A DNA stretch of 64,000 bases from Nocardiopsis potens DSM 45234. GTDB taxonomy: Bacteria > Actinomycetota > Actinomycetes > Streptosporangiales > Streptosporangiaceae. Location: the NCBI RefSeq assembly GCF_000341105.1, contig NZ_ANBB01000035.1, forward strand, positions 124,001 to 188,000. The letters are read 5' to 3'. Below, piece by piece: positions 33,114 through 41,059 of the stretch; position 1 is the stretch's first letter, and each line of letters opens with the position of its first letter. The notes beneath the pieces were generated by a model that ran no database searches, had not been told where the DNA came from, and worked only from the letters and a program-made list of their open reading frames with translations. A program made the translations under genes and the position numbers.

Positions 33114-34853
33114 TCAGGGCCGGGGGATGTTGCGCAGGTTGGACCGGGCCAGCTCGATCATGGAGCCCACGCCGCCCTCCAGCACGCTCCGGCCGGCCGA
33201 CAGCGCGAACCCCTTGACCTGGTCGGCCTTGATCCGCGCCGGGATGGACAGCGCGTTGGAGTCGGTGACCAGCTCGACCAGGGCGGGCCCGTCCGCGGCG
33301 AGCGCGTCGGCGAGCGCGCCGCGCACCGCCCCCGGGTCCTCCACCCGCACCGCGGGCAGCCCCACCGCGCGGGCCACCGCCGCGTAGTCCACCGGCGGGT
33401 GGTCGGTGCCGAAGGCGGGCAGCCCGTCCACCATCATCTCCAGCTTGACCATGCCGAGCGAGGAGTTGTTGAAGACCACGACGGTCACCGGCAGGTCGTT
33501 CTGGCGCACCGTGATCAGCTCGCCGAGCAGCATGCTCAGCCCGCCGTCGCCGGAGAGCGAGATCACCCGGCGGCCGCCGCCGGCGAACGCCGCGCCGATC
33601 GCGTGCGGCAGCGCGTTGGCCATGCTGCCGTGGGTGAACGAGCCGATGATGCGGCGCCGCCCGTTCGGCGTCAGGTACCGCGCCGCCCACACGTTGTTCA
33701 TCCCGGTGTCCACGGTGAACACCGCGTCCTCGGGGGCCTCCTCGTCCAGCAGCCGGGCCGCGTACTCCGGGTGGATCGGCCGGTGGTGCTCGATGTCGTG
33801 GGTGTAGGCCTCCACCACCCGGGACAGCGCGCGCTCGTGCCGGCGCAGCATGTCGAAGAGGAAGTCCTCCGGGTGCGGCCGGTCCAGCAGCGGCAGCACC
33901 GCCTCCAGGGTGGCGCCGACGTCGCCGTGCACCGCCAGTTCCAGCGGGGTGCGCCGGCCCAGCCGGCGGGCCTCCCGGTCCACCTGCACGGTCGACCTGC
34001 CCGGCAGGAACTCGTCGTAGGGGAAGTCGCAGCCGAGCATCAGCACCAGGTCGGCCTGGTGCAGCGCGTCGTGGCAGGCCCCGTAGCCGAGCAGCCCGAT
34101 CATGCCCACGTCGAACGGGTTGCCGTACTGGATCCACTCCTTGCCGCGCAGGCTGTGGCCGACCGGGGCGTTCAGCGCGTCGGCCAGCGACAGCACCTGG
34201 TCCCGGGCCCCGCGCACGCCCGCGCCGCAGAACAGCGCGACCTTCTCCGCCCCGTTGAGCAGCCGGGCCAGGTCGTGCACTGCCGCCGGGTCGGGGTGGA
34301 CGGTGGCCGGGCCGACGCACGGCACGGCGTGCCCGGTCGGTTCCTCCGCCGAGGCGGCCGCCACGTCGCCCGGGAGCACCAGCACCGACACCCCGGGCCC
34401 GCCCAGCGCGTGCTGCACCGCGATCCGGGCCAGCCGCGGCATCCGGGCGGCCTGCCCGATCTCCGCGGTGAAGTCCGCGGCCTCGGCGAACAGCGCCTCC
34501 GGGCGGGTCTCCTGGAAGTACCCGGTGCCGAGCTGCCGGGAGGGGATCTGCGAGGCCAGCGCCAGGACCGGGGCGCCGCTTCGCCGCGCGTCGTAGAGCC
34601 CCTGCACCAGGTGGGTGTTGCCCGGCCCGCAGGAGCCCGCGCACACCGCGAGCCCCCCGGTGAGCTGGGCCTCGGCCGCCGCGGCGAACGCCCCGGCCTC
34701 CTCGTTGCGGACGTACACCCACTCCAGGTCGCCGCTGCGCCGCACGGCGTCGACCACCGGGTTGAGGCTGTCGCCCACCACCCCGTAGATCCGCCGCGCC
34801 CCGGCCTCGCGGAGCACCTGAACCAGCTGGTCTGCGATCCGTTCCCGCGCCAT
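33114..34853 (-). CDS. poxB: Pyruvate dehydrogenase (quinone), PoxB-like
   Basis: 579-residue thiamine-diphosphate flavoenzyme, predicted to convert pyruvate to acetate and CO2 with electrons passed to membrane quinone. The activating Glu is in RNEEAGAFAAAAEAQL, the ThDP motif is GDGGLSMLLGELIT...NNSSLGMV, and a central FAD/DHS-like domain spans about 190-340 (NGAEKVALFCGAGVRG). The C-terminal end resembles the lipid-binding tail region of PoxB. Other ThDP oxidases or decarboxylases are less likely given the overall match. TAACGT lies 6 bp upstream of the ATG, suggesting a leaderless message. The adjacent ppa gene has its own short upstream gap. Confidence 0.88.
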   Translation of the reverse strand: MARERIADQLVQVLREAGARRIYGVVGDSLNPVVDAVRRSGDLEWVYVRNEEAGAFAAAAEAQLTGGLAVCAGSCGPGNTHLVQGLYDARRSGAPVLALASQIPSRQLGTGYFQETRPEALFAEAADFTAEIGQAARMPRLARIAVQHALGGPGVSVLVLPGDVAAASAEEPTGHAVPCVGPATVHPDPAAVHDLARLLNGAEKVALFCGAGVRGARDQVLSLADALNAPVGHSLRGKEWIQYGNPFDVGMIGLLGYGACHDALHQADLVLMLGCDFPYDEFLPGRSTVQVDREARRLGRRTPLELAVHGDVGATLEAVLPLLDRPHPEDFLFDMLRRHERALSRVVEAYTHDIEHHRPIHPEYAARLLDEEAPEDAVFTVDTGMNNVWAARYLTPNGRRRIIGSFTHGSMANALPHAIGAAFAGGGRRVISLSGDGGLSMLLGELITVRQNDLPVTVVVFNNSSLGMVKLEMMVDGLPAFGTDHPPVDYAAVARAVGLPAVRVEDPGAVRGALADALAADGPALVELVTDSNALSIPARIKADQVKGFALSAGRSVLEGGVGSMIELARSNLRNIPRP

Positions 34854-34957
34854 GGCGCCACGTTAGGAGCGGCGGCCCGGCTCGGGGGAGCCGGACCGCC
34901 GCGCCCCGCCGAGGTTTTCCCGCGGCTTTGCCTCGGCGCCCCGCCCTCTCCTCCCGA

Positions 34958-35014
34958 TGATCTTGACGTTGCGGGGTATCAGGGCGCTCTGTCACCCCCG
35001 CAACGTCAAGATCA
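34958..35014. repeat. Palindromic intergenic repeat, member 3
   Basis: Perfect 19-bp arms: TGATCTTGACGTTGCGGGG (34958-34976) and its complement (34996-35014), with a 19-nt centre that contains the self-complementary AGGGCGCTCT. It lies between the stop of the gamma-glutamyltransferase gene and the start of poxB; on the minus strand it is just upstream of poxB's neighbour, so it could terminate nothing but read-through from ggt in the other sense. Confidence 0.8.
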
Positions 35015-35033
35015 ACGCCTGCGGGAAGGGCGG

Positions 35034-36812
35034 TCAGCGGCCGACCGCGTACCCCTGCATGCCGCGCGGGTTGGCGCCGGCCCGCAGCACCCCGGTCTCC
35101 GGGTCGCGGGCCACCGCGGAGAGCCGGCCCAGCGACCACGGGTCGGAGACCACCACCCGGTGCCCGCGCCGGCGCAGCTCGGCGATGGCCCGCTCGCCGA
35201 TCCGCTCCTCCACGACCAGCTCGCCGGGGGAGATCTCGCGCGGGAAGAACGACCCGACCAGCGCGTTGGTGTGGAACATCGGCGCGTCGATCGCCCGCTG
35301 CAGGTCCATCCCGCCGTGCACCAGGCGGAGGAAGAAGGTGAGCGACCACTGGTCCTGCTGGTCGCCGCCGGGGGTGCCGAGCGCCATCACGCCCTCCCCG
35401 CCCCGGGTGACCAGGGTGGGGGTGAGCGTGGTGCGCGGCCGCTTGCCCGGGGCGACCACCCCCGGCGAGCGCGGGTCCAGCCAGAACATCTGCCCGCGGG
35501 TGCCCAGCGGGAAGCCGAGCTCGGGGATCACCGGCGAGCTGGCCAGCCAGCCGCCGCTGGGGGTCGCCGCGACCATGTTGCCCGCGGCGTCCACCACGTC
35601 CAGGTGGCAGGTGTCGCCGCGCTGCGTCCCGGTGCGGTCCACGGTCGGCTCGCCGCCGGTCCGGTCGGCGCCGGGCGAGGTGCCGGCCTCGGCGGCCTCG
35701 GGGATGAACGGGGCACGGCCGCCCGGGGCGCCGGGGCGCAGCTCCAGCGAGGCCTCGGCGCCGACCAGCGCGGCGCGCTCGGCGGCGTAGCCGGGCGAGA
35801 GCAGGGCCTCCAGCGGCACGTCGGCGAAGCGCGGGTCGGCGTAGTGCGCGTCCCGGTCGGCGAAGGCCAGCTTCGCCGCCTCGGTCACCAGGTGCGCGAA
35901 GTCCGCGGAGAGCACGTCGGCGTCGCCGGTGCCCAGCGCCTCGGCCAGCCGCAGCTGCTGCAGGAAGACCGGCCCCTGCCCCCACGGCCCGGTCTTGTGC
36001 ACGGTCAGCCCGGCGTAGTCGGCCCGCACCGTCTCCTCGTACCCGGCGGACCAGCCGGCCAGGTCGTCGGCGGTGAGCAGGGCCCGCTGCGGCTCGCCGG
36101 TGCCGGAGGGGACCGGGCGGGAGCAGAACGCGGCGATCGCCTCGGCGACGAACCCCTCGCGCCACACCCGGCGCGCCGCGTCGATGACCGCCTCCCGGCC
36201 GCCGCCGGCCGCCTCGGCCTCCTCGACCAGCCGCCGGTAGGTGCCGGCCAGCGCCGGGTTGCGGTGCATGCTCCCGGCCTCCGGCACCCGGCCGCCGGGC
36301 AGCCAGAGCGCGGCGGAGGAGGGCCACGGCCCGGTGAAGACCTCCCGCACCTCGGCGACCTTGGCGGCGATCTGCGGCAGCACCGGGTAGCCGCCGCCGG
36401 CGTAGCCGATCGCCGGCTCCAGCAGGTCGCGCAGCGGCAGCGTGCCGTGGTCGCGGGCGAGCAGCAGCCAGGCGTCGAAGGCGCCGGGGACCGTGGCCGG
36501 CAGCACCCCGCTGCCGGGGATCCGGTCCATCCCGGCGAACGCCTCCGGGGAGGCGGCGGCCGGCGCCGGGCCCTGGCCGCACAGCACCACCGGCTCCCCG
36601 CCCGCGGGTTTGAGGATGATCGGCACCTCGCCGCCGGGGCCGTTCAGGTGCGGCTCCACCACCTGGAGGGTGAAGCCCATCGCCACCGCGGCGTCGAACG
36701 CGTTGCCGCCGCGCTCCAGTACGCCCATGCCCACGGCACTGGCGATCCAGTGCGTGGAGGCGGCCATCCCGAAGGTGCCGCGCAGTTCGGGTCTGGTGCT
36801 GAACTCGGCCAT
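35034..36812 (-). CDS. ggt: Gamma-glutamyltransferase
   Basis: 592-residue Ntn hydrolase that cleaves gamma-glutamyl bonds (glutathione or other gamma-glutamyl compounds) and matures by self-cleavage. The large-subunit region has AMGFTLQVVEPHLNGPGGE and GPWGQGPVFLQQLRLAE. The cleavage/nucleophile Thr is T401 in GDTCHLDVVDAAGN, and the small subunit has SGGWLASSP and GGDQQDQWSLTFFLRLVHGG. No signal peptide is present at the chosen ATG (36812), so a cytosolic enzyme is predicted. The frame extends upstream, but the family begins at this Met-rich region. Actinomycetes use mycothiol rather than glutathione, so the natural substrate is uncertain. Confidence 0.88.
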   Translation of the reverse strand: MAEFSTRPELRGTFGMAASTHWIASAVGMGVLERGGNAFDAAVAMGFTLQVVEPHLNGPGGEVPIILKPAGGEPVVLCGQGPAPAAASPEAFAGMDRIPGSGVLPATVPGAFDAWLLLARDHGTLPLRDLLEPAIGYAGGGYPVLPQIAAKVAEVREVFTGPWPSSAALWLPGGRVPEAGSMHRNPALAGTYRRLVEEAEAAGGGREAVIDAARRVWREGFVAEAIAAFCSRPVPSGTGEPQRALLTADDLAGWSAGYEETVRADYAGLTVHKTGPWGQGPVFLQQLRLAEALGTGDADVLSADFAHLVTEAAKLAFADRDAHYADPRFADVPLEALLSPGYAAERAALVGAEASLELRPGAPGGRAPFIPEAAEAGTSPGADRTGGEPTVDRTGTQRGDTCHLDVVDAAGNMVAATPSGGWLASSPVIPELGFPLGTRGQMFWLDPRSPGVVAPGKRPRTTLTPTLVTRGGEGVMALGTPGGDQQDQWSLTFFLRLVHGGMDLQRAIDAPMFHTNALVGSFFPREISPGELVVEERIGERAIAELRRRGHRVVVSDPWSLGRLSAVARDPETGVLRAGANPRGMQGYAVGR

Positions 36813-37080
36813 CTGGACGGGGGTCCCTTCCGCTCGGGGGACGGCGGGGGCGCCCCCGCCGTGTGCCGTGCACAACATACGCCCGGTGCCGGCGGGGCCC
36901 CAGGGCTTCCGGTGGCGGCCGGGATCGGCGGGTCGGCCGTCCGGAAACCGGTCTGGAACCCCCGGATCGGACGGCCCGGAACCCGCATGCCAGGGCCTCC
37001 GCAGGCGGGGACGTCCGGCCTCTTCCTTGCCGGGGGCCCAGTCGTTAGCGTTGCGAATTGTCAGCGATTGAAGGAGTTCG

Positions 37081-38298
37081 ATGGCAACCGTCCGAAACGT
37101 CCCGGACATCCTCTCCCCCGAGTTCGCGGCGGACCCCTACTCCGCCTACCGGATCATGCTGGAGGAGGCCCCGCTCTTCTGGCACGAGGCCACCCGGAGC
37201 CACATCGTCTCCAGGTACGAAGACGTCGCCCGCGCCTTCAAGGACCCCGTCTTCACCACGGAGAACTACGTCTGGCAGCTGGAGCCGGTGCACGGGCGCA
37301 CCATCCTGCAGATGAGCGGGCGCGAGCACGCGGTGCGCCGGGCCCTGGTCGCCCCCGCCTTCCGCGGCAAGGAGCTGGAGGAGAAGTTCCTGCCGGTGAT
37401 CGAGCGGAACGCGCGCGAGCTCATCGACGGGTTCCGCGACAAGGGCTCGGCCGACCTGGTGCACGACTTCGCCCGGCACTTCCCGATCAACGTCATCGTG
37501 GACATGCTCGGCCTGGACAGGGCCGACCAGGGCCGGTTCCAGACCTGGTACACCGCGATCATCGCCTTCCTGGGCAACCTCTCCCAGGACCCGGAGGTCG
37601 CCGAGGCCGGACTGCGCACCCGGGAGGAACTGGCCGCCTACATGCTGCCGATCATCCGGGAGCGCCGCGCCGCCCCCGGCGACGACCTGCTCTCCGCGCT
37701 GTGCACGGCGGAGGTCGACGGCACCGCGATGAGCGACGAGGACATCAAGGCCTTCTGCAGCCTGCTGCTCGCCGCCGGCGGGGAGACCACCGACAAGGCC
37801 ATCGCGAGCATCTTCAAGAACCTGCTGGAGCACCCCGAGCAGCTGGAGGCGGTCCGCGCCGACCGGAGCCTCATCCCGCAGGCCTTCGCCGAGACGCTGC
37901 GGTACAGCCCGCCGGTGCACATGATCATGCGCCAGCCCTCGGAGGACGTCGAGCTCAGCACCGGCACCGTGCCCGCCGGGTCCACGCTGACCTGCCTGAT
38001 CGGGGCGGCCAACCGGGACCCGCGCCGGTTCTCCGACCCGGACTCCTTCAACGTCCTGCGCGAGGACCTGCCGACCCGCACCGCGTTCTCCGCCGCCGCC
38101 GACCACCTGTCGTTCGCGCTGGGCCGGCACTTCTGCGTGGGCGCGCTGCTGGCCAAGGCCGAGGTCGAGATCGGCGTGGACCGGCTCCTGGACGCCATGC
38201 CGGAGGTGCGGATCGCCGACGGCGCGGCCCCGGCCGAGCAGGGCGTGTTCACCCGCGGCCCGGAGTCGCTCCCGGTCCGGTTCACCCCGGCGGACTGA
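37081..38298 (+). CDS. Cytochrome P450
   Basis: 405-residue soluble bacterial P450 with all standard motifs: I-helix AAGGETTD (acid-alcohol pair E235-T236/T237), K-helix ETLRYSPP (E271, R274) and the heme loop FALGRHFCVG with ligand C352. It needs ferredoxin and a reductase, none of which is encoded next to it. The substrate cannot be predicted. AAGGAG lies 4-5 nt upstream of the ATG. The gene is convergent with the conservon P450, and the two share the palindrome at 38,309 as their 3' boundary. No biosynthetic genes surround it, so it could be a stand-alone oxygenase. Confidence 0.93.
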   Translation: MATVRNVPDILSPEFAADPYSAYRIMLEEAPLFWHEATRSHIVSRYEDVARAFKDPVFTTENYVWQLEPVHGRTILQMSGREHAVRRALVAPAFRGKELEEKFLPVIERNARELIDGFRDKGSADLVHDFARHFPINVIVDMLGLDRADQGRFQTWYTAIIAFLGNLSQDPEVAEAGLRTREELAAYMLPIIRERRAAPGDDLLSALCTAEVDGTAMSDEDIKAFCSLLLAAGGETTDKAIASIFKNLLEHPEQLEAVRADRSLIPQAFAETLRYSPPVHMIMRQPSEDVELSTGTVPAGSTLTCLIGAANRDPRRFSDPDSFNVLREDLPTRTAFSAAADHLSFALGRHFCVGALLAKAEVEIGVDRLLDAMPEVRIADGAAPAEQGVFTRGPESLPVRFTPAD

Positions 38299-38308
38299 GG
38301 TCCCCACT

Positions 38309-38402
38309 CCCCGTTGATCTTGGACTTATCGACCGGTCCCGGTCTGCAGGCCTGTGCCGGTGAGCGGTCCCGGACCGGTCGATAAGTCCAAGATCAACGG
38401 GG
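38309..38402. repeat. Palindromic intergenic repeat, member 4
   Basis: Perfect 31-bp arms (38309-38339 and 38372-38402) starting CCCCGTTGATCTTGGAC, with a 32-nt loop, between two convergent P450 genes. It starts 11 bp after one stop and ends 18 bp before the other, an ideal bidirectional terminator. It shares TTGATCTTG-GAC with the other palindromes, but its inner arm (ACTTATCGACCGG) is different. Confidence 0.85.
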
Positions 38403-38419
38403 GTAGGGATCGGTCCGGC

Positions 38420-39649
38420 TCAGACGCCGGAGACGTAGGCCGGGGTGAACGCCACCGGCAGCGCCTCCAGGCCCCGCATCCACAGCGACGGGCGCCAGAC
38501 CAGCGACTCGGCCGGCACCGACAGGGCCAGGTCCGGCAGCCGGTCCAGCAGCACCTCGATGGTGGCGCCGGCGATGATCTCGGCGACCTCCGGGGCGGGG
38601 AACGGGCAGCCGTGCTCGCCGTGCCCGAACGACATGTGGGCCCGGTTGCCCATCAGGTCCGAGTCGAGCGAGAGGCTGCCGTGCGGGTCGGCGTTGGCCG
38701 CGGCCAGCCCCAGCACCAGCATGTCGCCGGCGCGGATCCGCCGCCCGGCGAGCAGCGTGTCGCGCACCGCGAACCGGCCGATGAAGTTCTGCGTCGGGGT
38801 GTCGTGCCAGAGCACCTCGTTGAGCGCCTGGCCGACGCTGCCCCGGCCGCCGGTCAGCGTCATCGAGAACCGGTCGTCGGTGAGCATCAGCCGGATCGAG
38901 TTGCCGATCCAGTTGGCGGTGGGCTGCTGCGCCGCCGCGGTGACCACCAGCAGGTCCTGCACCACCTCCTCGTCGGCCAGCCCCGACGGGTGGGAGAGCA
39001 GGTGGGAGGGGACGTCGGAGCCGGGGTTGCGGTGCTTCTCGGCGACCAGCCGGCCCATCGACTCCTGCACCCGCATGTAGGCCGGGATCGCGTCCGGGCC
39101 CACGTCCAGCGAGATCGCCACGTCCCGGACCAGCTGCGGCGCCTCCGCCTCGGACATGCCGAACATCTTGGCCACCGCCAGCAGCGGGATCTGCTGGGCG
39201 AACTGGGCCATCAGCTCGGCCTCGCCGCTGCCGGCGAACCCGTCGACCAGCCGGTCGGCGATCCGCTCGCAGTGCAGCCGCAGGTCGAACTGGTCGACCG
39301 AGGAGAGCGCGTCGCCGATCGCCCCGGCGCGCCGCCGGTGCTCGTCGCCCTCGGTGAACATCACCGACGGGTTGTGCATCACGTAGGGCAGCAGCGGCCA
39401 GTCCTCGGGCACGTGCTCCCACTGGTTCCACCGCCGGGTGTCCCGGGCGAACAGCTCGTCGTCCCCGGTGACCTGGTGCACCTCCCGGTACCCGGTGACC
39501 AGCCAGGCCGGCAGGTCGCCGTCGAGCAGCACCGGGACCACCGGGCCGTGCAGCCGGCGCATCTCGGCGTAGAGCGCGGAGGGGTCCTGCTCGAACAGGG
39601 CCCCGTGGAACGGGACCCGCTCCTCGGCGGAGGGGGCGTCAGCGGTCAC
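38420..39649 (-). CDS. cvnE: Conservon cytochrome P450 lacking ExxR (CvnE, CYP157-like)
   Basis: 409-residue P450. The heme loop is SFGHGEHGCPFPA with ligand C348. The K-helix has EVLW (E278 to W281) where the invariant ExxR should be. The I-helix reads AAAQQPTAN, with Gln replacing the usual acid before Thr. Loss of ExxR is known for the CYP157 family, whose members are encoded in Streptomyces conservons, so this is a natural subgroup and not a damaged gene. GTG at 39649 overlaps the cvnD stop (GTGA), confirming co-translation. Its reaction is unknown; it may act as a redox or ligand sensor for the GTPase system. Confidence 0.9.
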   Translation of the reverse strand: MTADAPSAEERVPFHGALFEQDPSALYAEMRRLHGPVVPVLLDGDLPAWLVTGYREVHQVTGDDELFARDTRRWNQWEHVPEDWPLLPYVMHNPSVMFTEGDEHRRRAGAIGDALSSVDQFDLRLHCERIADRLVDGFAGSGEAELMAQFAQQIPLLAVAKMFGMSEAEAPQLVRDVAISLDVGPDAIPAYMRVQESMGRLVAEKHRNPGSDVPSHLLSHPSGLADEEVVQDLLVVTAAAQQPTANWIGNSIRLMLTDDRFSMTLTGGRGSVGQALNEVLWHDTPTQNFIGRFAVRDTLLAGRRIRAGDMLVLGLAAANADPHGSLSLDSDLMGNRAHMSFGHGEHGCPFPAPEVAEIIAGATIEVLLDRLPDLALSVPAESLVWRPSLWMRGLEALPVAFTPAYVSGV

Positions 39650-40245
39650 GATGCGGCCTCCCGGGCGGCGGTCAGCGTGTAGAGGTGGTCCACGAGCGAG
39701 ATCAGGACCTCCTTGGCGGAGGGCCGCTCGCGGACGTCGCAGTCGACCACCGGGACGTCCGGGCCGAGCGAGAGCGCCTCGCGGACCTCGTCGTGGGTGT
39801 GCGCGGGCGCCTCGAACCGGTTGAGCGCCACGATGAACGGGACGCGGTTGTGCTCCAGCCGGTCGATGGCGTACCAGGAGTCCTCGATGCGCCGGGCGTC
39901 CACCAGCACCACCGCGCCGAGCGTCCCGGCGAACAACCGGTCCCACAGGAACCAGAACCGCTCCTGGCCGGGCGCACCGAACAGGTAGAGCACCAGCCGC
40001 TCGTCCAAGCTGATCCGGCCGAAGTCGAAGGCGACCGTGGTGGTGCTCTTGTCCTGCACCCCGCCGGTGCTGTCGATGCCGACGCCGGCCTGGGTCATCA
40101 CCTCCTCGGTGCTCAGCGGCCGGATCTCGCTGACGGAGCGGACCATGGTCGTCTTGCCCACTCCGAAGCCGCCGACGATGACGATCTTGGCGCCGTCCGC
40201 CGCGGTGGCCGCCAGCGGTGTGCGCTCAGAGCTTGGCGAGTCCAA
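39646..40245 (-). CDS. cvnD: Conservon small GTPase (CvnD)
   Basis: 199-residue Ras/MglA-like GTPase. The P-loop is GGFGVGKTT (K31), the switch region includes STTTVAFDFGRI, G3 is LFGAPGQERF and G4 is ALNRFE (N-x-x-D/E variant). It is the signalling output of the conservon, presumed to cycle on a membrane-associated complex with CvnA-C. Start is TTG at 40245, overlapping cvnC by 20 bp: the product then begins MDSPSSE, as family members do, and no ATG or GTG lies between it and the P-loop. GAAGGTG precedes it. The stop overlaps the cvnE start. Confidence 0.92.
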   Translation of the reverse strand: MDSPSSERTPLAATAADGAKIVIVGGFGVGKTTMVRSVSEIRPLSTEEVMTQAGVGIDSTGGVQDKSTTTVAFDFGRISLDERLVLYLFGAPGQERFWFLWDRLFAGTLGAVVLVDARRIEDSWYAIDRLEHNRVPFIVALNRFEAPAHTHDEVREALSLGPDVPVVDCDVRERPSAKEVLISLVDHLYTLTAAREAAS

Positions 40246-40582
40246 CGAGCACCTTCTTCAGGAATTCGGAGTCGGGGGTGTGCACCGCGGCGCCGGCGGA
40301 GGACGGGTGCCGGGCGGAGACCCGGCCGGTGTCGAGCAGGTCGGTCAGCAGGATCCGCACCACGCTCACCGGCAGCTCCAGCTCGGCGGAGAGCTCCACC
40401 ACCGACGTCGGGCGGTGGCAGATGCGCAGGATCCGCACGTGCTCGGACTGCATGCCGGGGACCGGGTCGGACTCGCTCACGAGCAGAGTGACCAGGTCCA
40501 GCCCCGCCTCGCCGGCGCGGCTGCGCCCGCCGGTGACGGTGTAGAGCCGGTCCGGGTCCTCGCCGTCGATGATCCGCCTCAT
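40226..40582 (-). CDS. cvnC: Conservon DUF742 protein (CvnC)
   Basis: 118-residue protein of the DUF742 family. It has LYTVTGGR near the N-terminus and a winged-helix-like centre (HVRILRICHRPTSVVELSAELELPVSVVRILLTDLLDTG). In the conservon model it bridges the roadblock protein and the GTPase. The ATG at 40582 overlaps the cvnB stop (ATGA), and its 3' end overlaps the cvnD TTG start. Translational coupling across all these genes suggests fixed stoichiometry. Confidence 0.92.
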   Translation of the reverse strand: MRRIIDGEDPDRLYTVTGGRSRAGEAGLDLVTLLVSESDPVPGMQSEHVRILRICHRPTSVVELSAELELPVSVVRILLTDLLDTGRVSARHPSSAGAAVHTPDSEFLKKVLVGLAKL

Positions 40583-40989
40583 GCCGTCGGGGCGGAGCTG
40601 CGCGGGGCGGCGGTCAGGAAGGCGCCGATCTGCTCGATCAGCCCCTCCATGTTGTGCCCGATCAGGCCCACGTCGGAGTCCTCCGCGGCGATCAGCGCCA
40701 GGTGCGCGCCCTCGCCCGCGTCCACGATGAACAGGATGCCGCCGTGGAACTCGGTCATCGAGTTGCGCACCCCGCCGGAGCCGTCGCCGAACTCCACCGA
40801 CGCGCCGTGGGCGAGCGCCTGGACCCCGGCGGCGATCGCGGCCAGCTGGTCGGCCTGGTCGACGGCGAGGGCGGAGGTGTGGCAGAGCTTGAGGCCGTCC
40901 CGGGAGAGCACTAGCGCGTGCCGTGCGCCCGGGGTGTCGTCCACCAGGCCCTGGAGGAGCCATTCGAGGTTCGAATCAGTGGTGTCCAT
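40579..40989 (-). CDS. cvnB: Conservon roadblock/LC7 protein (CvnB)
   Basis: 136-residue roadblock/LC7-domain protein (LEWLLQGLVDDTPGARHALVLSRDGLKL at the start, then an alpha-beta core with GGILFIVDAGEGAHLALIAAED). Roadblock proteins commonly act as partners or GAP-like regulators of small GTPases such as CvnD. It follows cvnA after 70 bp and is coupled to cvnC by an ATGA overlap. Confidence 0.93.
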   Translation of the reverse strand: MDTTDSNLEWLLQGLVDDTPGARHALVLSRDGLKLCHTSALAVDQADQLAAIAAGVQALAHGASVEFGDGSGGVRNSMTEFHGGILFIVDAGEGAHLALIAAEDSDVGLIGHNMEGLIEQIGAFLTAAPRSSAPTA

Positions 40990-41059
40990 CGGGGTTCGGG
41001 GGCCGGGGCGGCCCCCCGCTCCAATCTGGTCGTCCGGTACGGCGGGGGGATCGGCGGGC

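Noticed and set aside
32964-38363. Very long open frames (up to about 1,800 codons) opposite or out of frame with the PoxB, GGT and P450 genes
   Set aside because: They are shadows of genes with G/C at third positions, with Gly/Arg/Ala/His-rich nonsense products and no domains. The real genes on the correct strand have full motif sets.
37081-39649. Secondary-metabolite gene cluster suggested by two P450 genes
   Set aside because: No PKS, NRPS, terpene synthase or RiPP genes are near. One P450 belongs to the conservon.
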